Notes under the pieces: generated by a model
Database searches by the model: none
What the model was told of the DNA's origin: nothing
What the model saw: the letters and a program-made list of their open reading frames with translations, nothing else
NCBI GenBank assembly: GCA_035375865.1
Contig: DAOSQO010000047.1
Location: forward strand, 1-15,670
Reading direction: 5' to 3'
DNA from: BRH-c25 sp029553855
Lineage (GTDB): Bacteria > Bacillota > Clostridia > Lutisporales > Lutisporaceae
Length of the DNA: 15,670 nt
Position numbers and translations under genes: made by a program
Shown here: positions 1 through 7,155 of the stretch, piece by piece
How positions within the stretch are numbered: position 1 is the first letter of the stretch
Layout: every line of letters starts with the position of its first letter

Positions 1-915
1 ATGAATATTGGCAGCAAATATTCTATTGGCATAGCTATCCCGGAAATCGGGGAAACAAACTTGAACAAGCGTTATTTGCTTGCGTAAGTTCTCAATATAA
101 GGCATATATATTAGGTTCAAGGGGTTGTCTTCAATTCTATAAAACGTGCATAGGCTGTATTCATCTTTGCTTAATATTTCAAGACCTGAGAAATGGTAAA
201 AAATCAATCTATCGTCTTCAATATATGCTTCTCCGTCTTTTTCATGAATTTTATAGCCTGCTACATTCCATTGGGCAACGTTAGCTCCCTTGGAACTGAT
301 GATATGGACATTCGGGAACAGAAACGGCCATTTTTCCACATATCGTTGATCTCCATAAATTTCTCTGTTGGCATCTGCTATCAGGCTGCATTTTTCATAG
401 CACATATCAAGCCACCAATTTACAGCGGCGTTAGCGGTTCTGTCTTTTTTGCAGCATACAAATCCAGTGTTGAATCTTCCTGAAGTCTCATAGGAGGACA
501 GAAACTCAGCCGAAAAATTATGGTCGGTCAAAAATATCGAAGCGGAGGGGGATTCACTAATAATTTGTACAGGATCGGAATAGAAATACAAATCCGCATC
601 CAGATTGGCATAATAACAGGTATCTTTGTATGTTTGCATTATGTGGTTCAGGAAGAAAGGTTTCAAAGTCCAGCAATATTCATGGTAGTTTCTGTCCTTT
701 TTTGCTTTATACAACCTGCCCTTTTCAAGTTCACTTACCGGTATAAGAGTTGTATTTTTTAGATCAAGTCTTTCCAGTATTTCATATGCTGCAGCATCTA
801 CACATAATGTAAACAAATGGTAATTGCTGCAATGCTCCAGAAGTGAGTCCTGCATTGCGAGAAATTTGAATATATAAAATGAAGATACCACCGAAGAAAA
901 AAAGAAAGTCTTCAT
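1..915 (-). CDS. Glycosyltransferase (GT-A-like), 3' end beyond window
   Basis: The leftward reading frame stays open for 305 codons from ATG at 915 to base 1 with no stop, so the C-terminus lies outside the window. A GGGGGGAA ribosome site sits just upstream of the ATG. The protein has the marks of a family of putative glycosyltransferases found in bacterial surface-polysaccharide loci: EYCWTLKPFF (79-88), the metal/nucleotide-sugar binding DxD motif in LDADLYFY (105-112), YGDQRYV (187-193), ANVAQWN (211-217) and LIFYHFSGL (237-245). There is no signal peptide or membrane segment, so it probably acts in the cytoplasm. The preceding glycosyltransferase gene ends 16 bp upstream, and the two are related, which points to an ancient tandem duplication inside the rfbF-rfbG operon. 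The family assignment is good; donor and acceptor sugars cannot be read from the sequence. Confidence 0.85.
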   Translation of the reverse strand, partial: MKTFFFSSVVSSFYIFKFLAMQDSLLEHCSNYHLFTLCVDAAAYEILERLDLKNTTLIPVSELEKGRLYKAKKDRNYHEYCWTLKPFFLNHIMQTYKDTCYYANLDADLYFYSDPVQIISESPSASIFLTDHNFSAEFLSSYETSGRFNTGFVCCKKDRTANAAVNWWLDMCYEKCSLIADANREIYGDQRYVEKWPFLFPNVHIISSKGANVAQWNVAGYKIHEKDGEAYIEDDRLIFYHFSGLEILSKDEYSLCTFYRIEDNPLNLIYMPYIENLRKQITLVQVCFPDFRDSYANRIFAANIH

Positions 916-931
916 ATTTTATTCCCCCCAA

Positions 932-1849
932 TTACTTGCTTATTTTATAAGATTTGGCCCTATCCTTGAAATGATCTTCAATCGAATAGCCGTTAAATTC
1001 AGGGTCAAGCTTTTCTATATCGAGTATAACCTGCCGCAATGCCTTTGTGTATGGTATATGGAGATAGTGATTAATTTCCTGGCTTCCGATGACCAAGGCA
1101 AAGGTAGATTTGTCAATCAGCCTTAAGCCGCAGAAATGATAAAAAATGAGCTTGTTTTCGTTGATATACAATTCTCCGCTTCTCTCACTGAACTGATATC
1201 TATCTTCATTCCAGGGAGCAATATTGACACCGGGAACAGTTATGAGCCGTACACCCTCAAACAAATCCTCAAAATTATCCAGGTATTTCTGGTCGCCGAA
1301 ACGTCCTTCACCGATGCCGTCGAAGCACCACTCAATACATTTTTCTTCCCACCACTTTAATAATTTCATCGTGGTGCTGCATTTTCTGAATACAATAAAA
1401 CCTGAATTGTACTTACCGCAATATTCTGCAACGCCCATGTCCTTTTCAAGATAGTTATGTTCAGAGAGCAATACATTGAAGTCTCCCTGTCTCTTGAAAA
1501 TTGGTGAAGGGCTCTGAAAAAAGAATATGTCCGCATCCAATGATACTGCATTTTCGATAAATTCATAATTATACAGGATATGGCTTATAAAAAATGGCTT
1601 CAATGTCCAACAATATTCATTTAATCTTCTGCTGTTTTTCACATCTATGAGTCTTTTGTCATAGAGTTCTTTTCCTTTAATCAGAATAGCTTTTTCCAAG
1701 CTGAGACGGCTGCATATCTGGTAAGTTTCTTCGTCAACACATAGAATAAACATAAAGAAATCGGGGTATTTGTTATCTAAGGACCGGTACAGTGCAATTC
1801 CCTGATATAGGCGGTATTTGCTCAGAATAACACAAAACGCATTCTTCAT
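932..1849 (-). CDS. Glycosyltransferase (GT-A-like, DxD motif)
   Basis: A complete 305-residue protein of the same family as the genes at 1-915 and 3808-4656. Visible motifs are EYCWTLKPFF (78-87), LDADIFFF (104-111), WWEEKCIEWCF (166-176), GRFGDQKYL (182-190), NIAPWN (209-214) and FYHFCGLRL (236-244). The DAD motif is the expected Mn/nucleotide-sugar site of GT-A folds, and the later blocks probably shape the acceptor side. ATG at 1849 lies three bases after the rfbG stop, with an AAAGGGCGGTGA ribosome site inside the end of rfbG, so the genes are probably translationally coupled. There is no membrane segment. The context suggests transfer of a sugar onto a surface glycan, possibly one derived from CDP-4-keto-6-deoxyglucose, but a housekeeping hexose donor is equally possible. 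Confidence 0.88.
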   Translation of the reverse strand: MKNAFCVILSKYRLYQGIALYRSLDNKYPDFFMFILCVDEETYQICSRLSLEKAILIKGKELYDKRLIDVKNSRRLNEYCWTLKPFFISHILYNYEFIENAVSLDADIFFFQSPSPIFKRQGDFNVLLSEHNYLEKDMGVAEYCGKYNSGFIVFRKCSTTMKLLKWWEEKCIEWCFDGIGEGRFGDQKYLDNFEDLFEGVRLITVPGVNIAPWNEDRYQFSERSGELYINENKLIFYHFCGLRLIDKSTFALVIGSQEINHYLHIPYTKALRQVILDIEKLDPEFNGYSIEDHFKDRAKSYKISK

Positions 1850-1852
1850 AAA

Positions 1853-2860
1853 TTATTCACCGCCCTTTTTATTTAGAATATGAGAGGTGGTATTTTTAAG
1901 ATATTCTCTGTACCAGTCAATTGTAAGCTTTAGACCCTCATCTATTGTATATTGCGGTTTCCAACCAAGGGTTTCCCTGATTTTTTTTGTTGACAGGTAT
2001 TGTTTTTTTATTTCATTACTTCCCTGGTTTAATATGACGGGATCCAAATCACTGTCCATAAGCACAAGTATTTTATTGACCAGCTCAAGTACTGTAAATC
2101 TTACCTCGGTGCTTATATTAAAGGCTTCTCCATGCAATTTTGAATTATCCATTTTTTCTGAGAGAAATATATAAGCCATTGCCGCATCCTCAACATAAAT
2201 ATAATCACGAATAAAAGTTCCGTCACTTCTGATAACAGGGGCCTCGCCGTTAAGTACTGACTTGATGGTCTGTGGAATGATCCTGTTGAAATTCAGATCA
2301 CCGCCGCCGTAAAGGTTGCCGCAGCGTGTTATACAAACCGGCAACCCATAAGTCTTGTGATATGCCTGAGCAATTAAATCGGCACAGCTCTTGGATACGT
2401 CATAGGGATGTCTGCCTTTAAGGGGCATTTCCTCATTGTATGGGAGAACCTCCTGATCGCCATAAGCTTTATCACTGGATGCAACTATTATTTTCTTTAC
2501 CAGAGGGCTCCTTCTGCAAGCCTCAAGAAGGCTGCAGGTACCCATTATATTTGAATTAAAGGTTGACAGGGGGTTCCTGTTGGCAACACTGATTATTGCC
2601 TGAGCGGCAAGGTGGAACACTGTATCTGTTTCATATTCTCCAAGGACCCTTTCAAGGAGCTGTTCATCCTCAAGAGATCCGGTAACCAGATTAATTTTCT
2701 GATTTTCTGTATTATACAGATATGATTTGGGAGTATAGTCCCTTATCAGACCTGTAACATTTGCCCCTGCTGCTGTCAGCGTCTTTACCATATGGCTTCC
2801 TAAAAAACCGGAACATCCCGTTACAAAAACATTTTTGTTATTCCAATACTGTTTGTTCAT
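1853..2860 (-). CDS. rfbG: CDP-glucose 4,6-dehydratase-like SDR enzyme
   Basis: A 335-residue extended short-chain dehydrogenase/reductase expected to convert CDP-glucose to CDP-4-keto-6-deoxyglucose with bound NAD. The Rossmann motif is GCSGFLG (15-21), HLAAQ is at 83-87, the active-site Tyr/Lys pair is Y153/K157 in YDVSK, and RDYIYVEDA (218-226) is a signature of the sugar-nucleotide group. SSDK at 128-131 matters: CDP-glucose 4,6-dehydratases carry Asp-Lys where dTDP-glucose and GDP-mannose dehydratases have Asp-Glu. The rfbF stop lies four bases upstream, which gives CDP-glucose as the likely substrate. The N-terminus diverges from enterobacterial RfbG, so a related epimerase/dehydratase with another CDP-sugar substrate is not excluded. 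No rfbH (3-dehydrase) is seen, so the fate of the product is unknown. Confidence 0.8.
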   Translation of the reverse strand: MNKQYWNNKNVFVTGCSGFLGSHMVKTLTAAGANVTGLIRDYTPKSYLYNTENQKINLVTGSLEDEQLLERVLGEYETDTVFHLAAQAIISVANRNPLSTFNSNIMGTCSLLEACRRSPLVKKIIVASSDKAYGDQEVLPYNEEMPLKGRHPYDVSKSCADLIAQAYHKTYGLPVCITRCGNLYGGGDLNFNRIIPQTIKSVLNGEAPVIRSDGTFIRDYIYVEDAAMAYIFLSEKMDNSKLHGEAFNISTEVRFTVLELVNKILVLMDSDLDPVILNQGSNEIKKQYLSTKKIRETLGWKPQYTIDEGLKLTIDWYREYLKNTTSHILNKKGGE

Positions 2861-2864
2861 ATAT

Positions 2865-3626
2865 TTACCAAACCTTCCACAATGCTAAATTTTTTTCCCA
2901 TAATTCATTGACGTTTACCAGGTCCTTGTATGTGTCCATAGCCGCCCAGAAGCCATCATGGCAGTAAACTGCCAATTGCCTGTCTTTAACGAGCTCCATA
3001 AGGGGTTCTTTTTCCAAAACACAATTATCGCCGTCCTTCAGATAGTCAAATATTCCTCTGCCAAATACAAAAAAACCGCCGTTAATAATGTCATTGCCCT
3101 CGGGCTTTTCCGTGAAGCCGGTTGCAATACCGTCAGAAACTGATAGTACGCCATATTGATTATTCTTTTTTATACCTGTTACTGTTGCAATTCTGCCTTC
3201 GCTGCAGTGAAAGTTATAAAGCGCATTAAGGTCGATATTAGCCAATCCGTCGCCGTATGTCAGCATGAAGCTCTCATCCTGCAAGAATTCTTTTGCCCGA
3301 ATGATTCTTCCGCCCGTCATGGTATCAAGACCGGTATCCAAAAACGTAATTTTCCAGTTTTCGGTTGACTTCAGCACTTCAAGGCTGCCATCCTTATGAA
3401 GTATGCTGCTGTGGCTCTTCCATGGATAATCCATAAAGTACTCTTTTATTTTTTCACCCTTATAGCCAAGGAGCAATATAAAATCATTGAAGCCATAGTG
3501 ATAGTAAGTTTTCATAATATGCCAGACAATGGGGTAATTTCCAACCAATGCAAGGGGTTTTGGTATATCGTCGGATATTTCCTTCATGCGCATTCCTCTC
3601 CCGCCGCAAAGAACAACTACTTTCAA
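2865..3626 (-). CDS. rfbF: Glucose-1-phosphate cytidylyltransferase
   Basis: This 253-residue enzyme makes CDP-glucose from CTP and glucose 1-phosphate, the committed step of CDP-6-deoxyhexose synthesis. The full RfbF pattern is present: GGRGMRM (8-14, nucleotide loop), KP at 23-24, WHIMK (35-39), LDTG then TGGR (96-107), YGDG (124-127, metal/nucleotide), EKP (173-175), NGGFFVF (182-188), EKEPL (205-209), GFWAAMDT (225-232) and a terminal LWKVW. Length matches the family (about 255). The start is TTG at 3626, supported by an AAAGGAGAG ribosome site seven bases upstream and by the canonical N-terminus MKVVVLCGG. It is the first gene of the leftward operon; rfbG follows after four bases. Confidence 0.93.
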   Translation of the reverse strand: MKVVVLCGGRGMRMKEISDDIPKPLALVGNYPIVWHIMKTYYHYGFNDFILLLGYKGEKIKEYFMDYPWKSHSSILHKDGSLEVLKSTENWKITFLDTGLDTMTGGRIIRAKEFLQDESFMLTYGDGLANIDLNALYNFHCSEGRIATVTGIKKNNQYGVLSVSDGIATGFTEKPEGNDIINGGFFVFGRGIFDYLKDGDNCVLEKEPLMELVKDRQLAVYCHDGFWAAMDTYKDLVNVNELWEKNLALWKVW

Positions 3627-3807
3627 AATATCTCTCCTTTCTTGAATATGTATATACTGTTTTCATTACAGAATATGTACAAACTATATTTGTGCCCCAT
3701 ATTTATGAAATTAATTTTCTATATCAATTGAGTAAGTAACCGGGAAGGTTTAATAAGCATAAATTATACTAAGACAAACGCTTGTCAGGAAAGCAGGTGA
3801 CGAAAGA
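3627..3807. promoter_or_regulatory. Divergent promoter region between rfbF and glycosyltransferase
   Basis: These 181 bases separate the leftward rfbF operon from the rightward glycosyltransferase. Rightward, TTGAGT (3728-3733) and TAATAA (3751-3756) are 17 bp apart and form a plausible sigma-A promoter; TATACT at 3765-3770 is an alternative -10. Leftward, TTGTAC (reverse strand, 3682-3677) with AGTATA (3658-3653), 18 bp apart, is a weaker candidate. No operator-like dyad was seen. Both promoters are inferred. Confidence 0.4.
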
Positions 3808-4656
3808 GTGAAAATACTGTTTTGTACAATATCTACAAAATACAGGCTGCATCAATGTATTGCTTTGTACAATTCCATAAGGCGGTTCCTGCCGGAAGCA
3901 ATATTAGCTGTACTATGCATGGACGAAGATACAAGGAGACTGCTAAATGCAGCAAAACTTTCCGGAATAAGAATAGTCCCTTTAGAAGCTTTGGAAAACA
4001 AGGAACTCATGGCAGTAAAGGAGAAAAGAAGTCTTTGTGAGTACTGCTGGACAATGAAGCCCGCATTATTGCAGTATCTTTTCGGGAAGTATAAAGAAGT
4101 TGAGGTGATTCTATACCTGGATGCGGATTTATACTTTTTTGATAACCCTGAGAAACTGCTTTCGAGAAAAAAGAGATGGAATGTCTTATTAACTACCCAT
4201 AAGGTAAACAAAAAGGCGAACAGCGGGTTTATCATTTTAAGGAGAACCAGGGTCACGGATAAAATATTGAATTGGTGGTATGAGAGGTGTATGGAATGGT
4301 GTTTCAGCCGGAACGAAAAAGGCAAATACGGGGATCAGGGATATCTGAATTTACTGAGAAAAATGTTTATTGGTATAAGGTGTTTAAAAATATCCGGAAT
4401 TAATATTGCTCCGTGGAACTTTTTTAACTACGACTTCATTATTGAGGGGGGGAAACTCTATGTAGGCAGGCACAGGTTGATATTCTTTCATTTCAGCGGT
4501 TTACGGCTGAGGAAGTCAGGTGTGTCTACTATCATATATGGATCGGAAATACCTTGTTCGATATGCAGTGTTTACTGCAGGGAACTAAGAAAAGCAATAG
4601 ATTATATTGCCGGTATGGATAGTGAAATAACAGAAAACTTTTATATGGGCGTTTAA
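3808..4656 (+). CDS. Glycosyltransferase (GT-A-like, DxD motif), divergent copy
   Basis: A 282-residue protein, clearly related to the two leftward glycosyltransferases. It shares a near-identical opening (KYRL.QCIALY.S), EYCWTMKP (78-85), LDADLYFF (104-111), NSGFII (138-143), CMEWCF (161-166), KYGDQGYL (173-180), NIAPWN (199-204) and FFHFSGLRL (226-234). The start is GTG at 3808 with AGGTGA eight bases upstream, and the N-terminus then aligns with its relatives. It is about 23 residues shorter than the complete relative at 932-1849, partly because the segment after the DxD motif is shortened (HKVNKKANSG against a longer loop). It is transcribed away from the rfb operon and stands alone. The family call is good; the sugar specificity is unknown. 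Confidence 0.88.
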   Translation: MKILFCTISTKYRLHQCIALYNSIRRFLPEAILAVLCMDEDTRRLLNAAKLSGIRIVPLEALENKELMAVKEKRSLCEYCWTMKPALLQYLFGKYKEVEVILYLDADLYFFDNPEKLLSRKKRWNVLLTTHKVNKKANSGFIILRRTRVTDKILNWWYERCMEWCFSRNEKGKYGDQGYLNLLRKMFIGIRCLKISGINIAPWNFFNYDFIIEGGKLYVGRHRLIFFHFSGLRLRKSGVSTIIYGSEIPCSICSVYCRELRKAIDYIAGMDSEITENFYMGV

Positions 4657-4865
4657 GCTCGATAATATAGTGTTGATATGTGAATTGACTTATTTAATAA
4701 TAATTCCAAGGTCGGCTGAAATTACAGCGTGCCTTCAATGACCTTAAATGCATTAACACTTTATTAATACTTGCATAGTATGTATTGTAGAATTTAAGTA
4801 TGAATCGTAAAATGAACAGCTGTTGTTTTCCGGTATGGCAATGTATCGGGAAGCAATTTATATAA
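4657..4865. other. Gene-free stretch after the glycosyltransferase
   Basis: No coding frame with a ribosome site was seen on either strand. A possible rightward promoter is TTAACA (4753-4758) and TAGTAT (4776-4781), 17 bp apart; with the hairpin at 4866-4891 it would give a transcript of about 100 bases. This is inference only. Confidence 0.3.
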
Positions 4866-4891
4866 AAAGGTGCGGCTCTGTCCGCACCTTT
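4866..4891 (+). terminator. Hairpin, probable terminator
   Basis: A perfect 10-bp stem, AAAGGTGCGG paired with CCGCACCTTT around a six-base loop. The rightward U-run is poor (TTTGATATT). On the reverse strand the stem is followed by TTTTTATAT, so it may also work leftward. It is the first terminator-like structure after the gene ending at 4656. Confidence 0.55.
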
Positions 4892-4894
4892 GAT

Positions 4895-4929
4895 ATTACA
4901 AAATTAGACGCATCTACTAATTTTGTAAT
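4895..4929. repeat. Perfect 13-bp inverted repeat upstream of iscR
   Basis: ATTACAAAATTAG and its exact reverse complement are separated by nine bases. The arms begin four bases after the preceding hairpin and end 43 bp before the iscR -35 box. It could be a second, AT-rich terminator hairpin or a protein-binding dyad. The role is unknown; the symmetry is certain. Confidence 0.7.
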
Positions 4930-4972
4930 AATAAATCTTTTTCACTACATATATAAAAAGTAGAAATTTATA

Positions 4973-5001
4973 TTGACAATATTTTTATGCTATGATAATC
5001 T
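4973..5001 (+). promoter_or_regulatory. iscR operon promoter
   Basis: A perfect -35 TTGACA (4973-4978) is followed by overlapping -10 candidates: extended TGCTATGAT (4988-4996), GATAAT (4994-4999, 15-bp spacing) and TAATCT (4996-5001, 17-bp spacing). Transcription should start near 5006. No other promoter-like site lies this close to the operon. Confidence 0.65.
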
Positions 5002-5008
5002 TAAAATG

Positions 5009-5033
5009 AAATCCGACTTAAAAGGTAGGAATT
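5009..5033. promoter_or_regulatory. Candidate IscR operator
   Basis: An imperfect 25-bp dyad with 8 of 12 symmetric pairs sits from about the transcription start to just before the iscR ribosome site. Its left half contains CCGACT at the position where the E. coli type 1 IscR site (also a 25-bp dyad) has a pyrimidine pair plus GACT; the right half matches less well. The position fits autorepression by holo-IscR. The assignment is by eye only. Confidence 0.4.
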
Positions 5034-5049
5034 GAAAGGAGCTGGTGGC

Positions 5050-5493
5050 ATGTTGTTATCGACCAAGGGAAGATATGGTCTCAAGATGATGTATGAATTC
5101 GCTTTGAACTATGGCAGGGGGCCGATGTCTCTGAAAGAGGTAGCATTGAAGCAGCAGCTTTCTGAAACTTATCTGGAACAGATTATATCACATATTAGAA
5201 AAGCAGGCCTGGTGATCGGAGTCAGAGGTGCTCAGGGCGGATATGAATTGGCGAAAAAACCGGAAGAAATCACGGTAGGTGAAATAATACGACTGCTTGA
5301 AGGCCCATTGGCCCCCTCAGAGTGTGTCCTGGATAATGAGCCGGAATGCACAAGAGCAGAATACTGCGTCACAAGACTCATATGGGAAAAAATCATGGAA
5401 AGCATAAATAATGTAATAGACTCTATTACATTAAATGATATGGTAAATGACTATTATAAACTTAAGCAAAGGAAAGAAGGAGAAGTAAAATGA
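5050..5493 (+). CDS. iscR: Rrf2 family Fe-S regulator IscR
   Basis: A 147-residue winged-helix regulator. The N-terminal DNA-binding part has the Rrf2 hallmarks STKGRYGLKMMYELA-like (4-18), SLKEVALKQQLSETYLEQI (27-45) and GVRGAQGGYELAK (57-69). Three cysteines, C92, C100 and C106, lie where E. coli IscR carries C92, C98 and C104, the ligands of its [2Fe-2S] cluster, although the first spacing is longer. This separates it from CymR, which lacks them. ATG at 5050 is chosen because AAAGGAG ends eight bases before it; a TTG at 5032 in frame would put the ribosome site inside the gene. The stop overlaps the iscS start (ATGA). It probably represses its own operon when loaded with a cluster. Confidence 0.9.
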   Translation: MLLSTKGRYGLKMMYEFALNYGRGPMSLKEVALKQQLSETYLEQIISHIRKAGLVIGVRGAQGGYELAKKPEEITVGEIIRLLEGPLAPSECVLDNEPECTRAEYCVTRLIWEKIMESINNVIDSITLNDMVNDYYKLKQRKEGEVK

Positions 5494-6683
5494 ACGGCAA
5501 CAGAGGAATTTATATGGATCATGCTGCTACAACCTATACAAATAAGGAAGTGCTTGAGGAAATGCTTCCGTTTTTTACAGTAAACTTCGGAAATCCTTCC
5601 AGTATTCATAAGTTTGGGAGAGATGTACGGAAGCATATTGATATTGCCAGAGAAAAGGTTGCAAAAGCATTAGGGGCAGACCCCGGAGAGATTTACTTTA
5701 CGGCAGGGGGCTCCGAAGCAGACAACTGGGCTGTAAAGGGTGCGGCATATGCCAATAAAAATATAGGCAATCATATCATTACCACCAACATAGAACATCA
5801 TGCCCTGCTGCATACCTGTGAATACCTGGAGAAGGAAGGGTTTGAAGTAACATACCTGCCTGTAGACGAGAATGGATTGGTAAGCGTCGAGGATGTTAAT
5901 AATGCAATAACCGACAAGACTATACTTATTTCCATAATGTATGCCAATAACGAAATAGGCACAATACAGCCCATTGCAGAGATTGGCAGGCTTGCCAGGG
6001 AAAAAGGAATATATTTTCATACCGATGCTGTTCAGGCAGTTGGAAGTGTGAAAATTGACGTCAGGGAACAGAATATAGACATGCTGTCTCTTTCAGCACA
6101 CAAGTTTTATGGCCCAAAGGGCATTGGTGCCTTATATGTGAGAAAGGGGATCAAACTGATAAACTTTGTCCACGGGGGTGCTCAGGAAAGAGGGAGAAGG
6201 GCAGGTACAGAAAATGTACCGGGAATAATAGGACTCGGAAAAGCTATTGAACTTGCTGCAAATAACCTTGAAGGGTACAGTAAGAGAATGACTGCATTGA
6301 GGGATAGACTGATAAAAGGGGTAATGGAAAAGATACCTTATACCAGATTGAACGGGCATCCTGTAAAAAGACTTCCGGGGAATGCAAACTTCAGCTTTCA
6401 ATTTGTAGAGGGGGAATCGCTGCTACTCAATCTTGATATGAAAGGTATAGCGGGTTCCAGCGGATCGGCATGTACTTCAGGCTCGTTGGATCCCTCCCAT
6501 GTGCTTTTGGCAATAGGACTGCCCCATGAAATAGCCCACGGTTCGCTTAGATTGTCCCTTGGGGCTGTCAACACAGAGGAAGACATAGATTATGTTTTGG
6601 GAGTGTTGCCTGAAATAGTAGACAGACTGAGACAAATGTCACCCTTGTATGAGAAAGTCAGAGGAGGAAATACTAATGTATAG
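5490..6683 (+). CDS. iscS: Cysteine desulfurase
   Basis: A 397-residue class V aminotransferase-fold enzyme that uses pyridoxal phosphate to take sulfur from cysteine, forming an enzyme persulfide and alanine. Landmarks are YMDHAATT (8-15), GNPSS (34-38), FTAGGSEADN (70-79), the His pair in IEHHA (101-105), HTDAVQ (177-182), SAHK with the PLP lysine K205, RAGTEN (237-242) and the mobile catalytic cysteine C328 in SGSACTSGS. ATG at 5490 overlaps the iscR stop by four bases and has AAGGAG seven bases upstream. The iscU gene begins inside its last codons. It should feed sulfur to IscU for clusters and to MnmA for tRNA thiolation. The close iscR and iscU partners favour the name iscS over nifS, although sequences of this type are often called NifS. 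Confidence 0.95.
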   Translation: MNGNRGIYMDHAATTYTNKEVLEEMLPFFTVNFGNPSSIHKFGRDVRKHIDIAREKVAKALGADPGEIYFTAGGSEADNWAVKGAAYANKNIGNHIITTNIEHHALLHTCEYLEKEGFEVTYLPVDENGLVSVEDVNNAITDKTILISIMYANNEIGTIQPIAEIGRLAREKGIYFHTDAVQAVGSVKIDVREQNIDMLSLSAHKFYGPKGIGALYVRKGIKLINFVHGGAQERGRRAGTENVPGIIGLGKAIELAANNLEGYSKRMTALRDRLIKGVMEKIPYTRLNGHPVKRLPGNANFSFQFVEGESLLLNLDMKGIAGSSGSACTSGSLDPSHVLLAIGLPHEIAHGSLRLSLGAVNTEEDIDYVLGVLPEIVDRLRQMSPLYEKVRGGNTNV

Positions 6684-7125
6684 CGAAAAAGTAATGGATC
6701 ATTTTTCAAACCCGAGGAATGTGGGCGAAATAACTGATGCCAGCGGTGTGGGCGAAGTAGGCAATGCCAAATGCGGGGATATTATGAAGATATACCTACA
6801 GATAGAAGACAACATAATAAAGGATGTAAAATTCAAAACCTTCGGCTGCGGTGCTGCAATAGCAACCAGCAGCATTGCAACTGAGATGATAAAAGGCAAG
6901 TCATTGGATGAGGCCCTTAAGCTTACAAACAAAGCTGTGGTTGAAGCATTAGACGGACTGCCTCCTGCAAAGGTACATTGTTCCGTACTTGCTGAAGAAG
7001 CTGTAAAGGCTGCAATTGAAGACTACATGAAAAAGCAGGGAAAGGAAACTAAACCCTCTGAATATATAGGAATTGAACCTAATGAAGAAGAGTGCTGCAG
7101 TAAATGTGAGCGAAAGTGCCGATAG
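6676..7125 (+). CDS. iscU: Fe-S cluster assembly scaffold IscU/NifU N-domain type
   Basis: A 149-residue scaffold on which [2Fe-2S] clusters are built from IscS-derived sulfur. The three ligand cysteines are present: C33 in AKCGD with the conserved D35, C58 in FGCGAA, and C102 in HCSVLA. LPPAK (95-99) stands at the LPPVK chaperone-recognition motif of IscU, one residue changed. After the scaffold domain comes a tail of about 25 residues ending in a Cys-rich cluster (C140, C141, C144, C148), absent from E. coli IscU (128 residues). ATG at 6676 is chosen for GAGGAGG eight bases upstream; an in-frame ATG at 6649 lies before that site. It overlaps iscS by eight bases. No hscB, hscA or fdx genes accompany it. 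Confidence 0.93.
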   Translation: MYSEKVMDHFSNPRNVGEITDASGVGEVGNAKCGDIMKIYLQIEDNIIKDVKFKTFGCGAAIATSSIATEMIKGKSLDEALKLTNKAVVEALDGLPPAKVHCSVLAEEAVKAAIEDYMKKQGKETKPSEYIGIEPNEEECCSKCERKCR

Positions 7126-7155
7126 CGCTGACGCTGCCTCCGGAGTTGAATATTT

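Noticed and set aside
193..762. Two rightward frames of 96 and 80 codons
   Set aside because: They lie opposite a continuous leftward glycosyltransferase frame that keeps all family motifs; no ribosome sites support them.
3852..4325. Leftward 157-codon frame
   Set aside because: It is antisense to the glycosyltransferase at 3808-4656, which has clear motifs and a ribosome site.
4866..4929. Two inverted repeats considered as a CRISPR or mobile-element end
   Set aside because: Different sequences, no spacing series, no transposase and no target duplication; they read better as hairpins.
5050..5493. CymR instead of IscR
   Set aside because: Three cysteines near C92 and adjacency to iscU fit a cluster-binding IscR; CymR lacks such a cluster.
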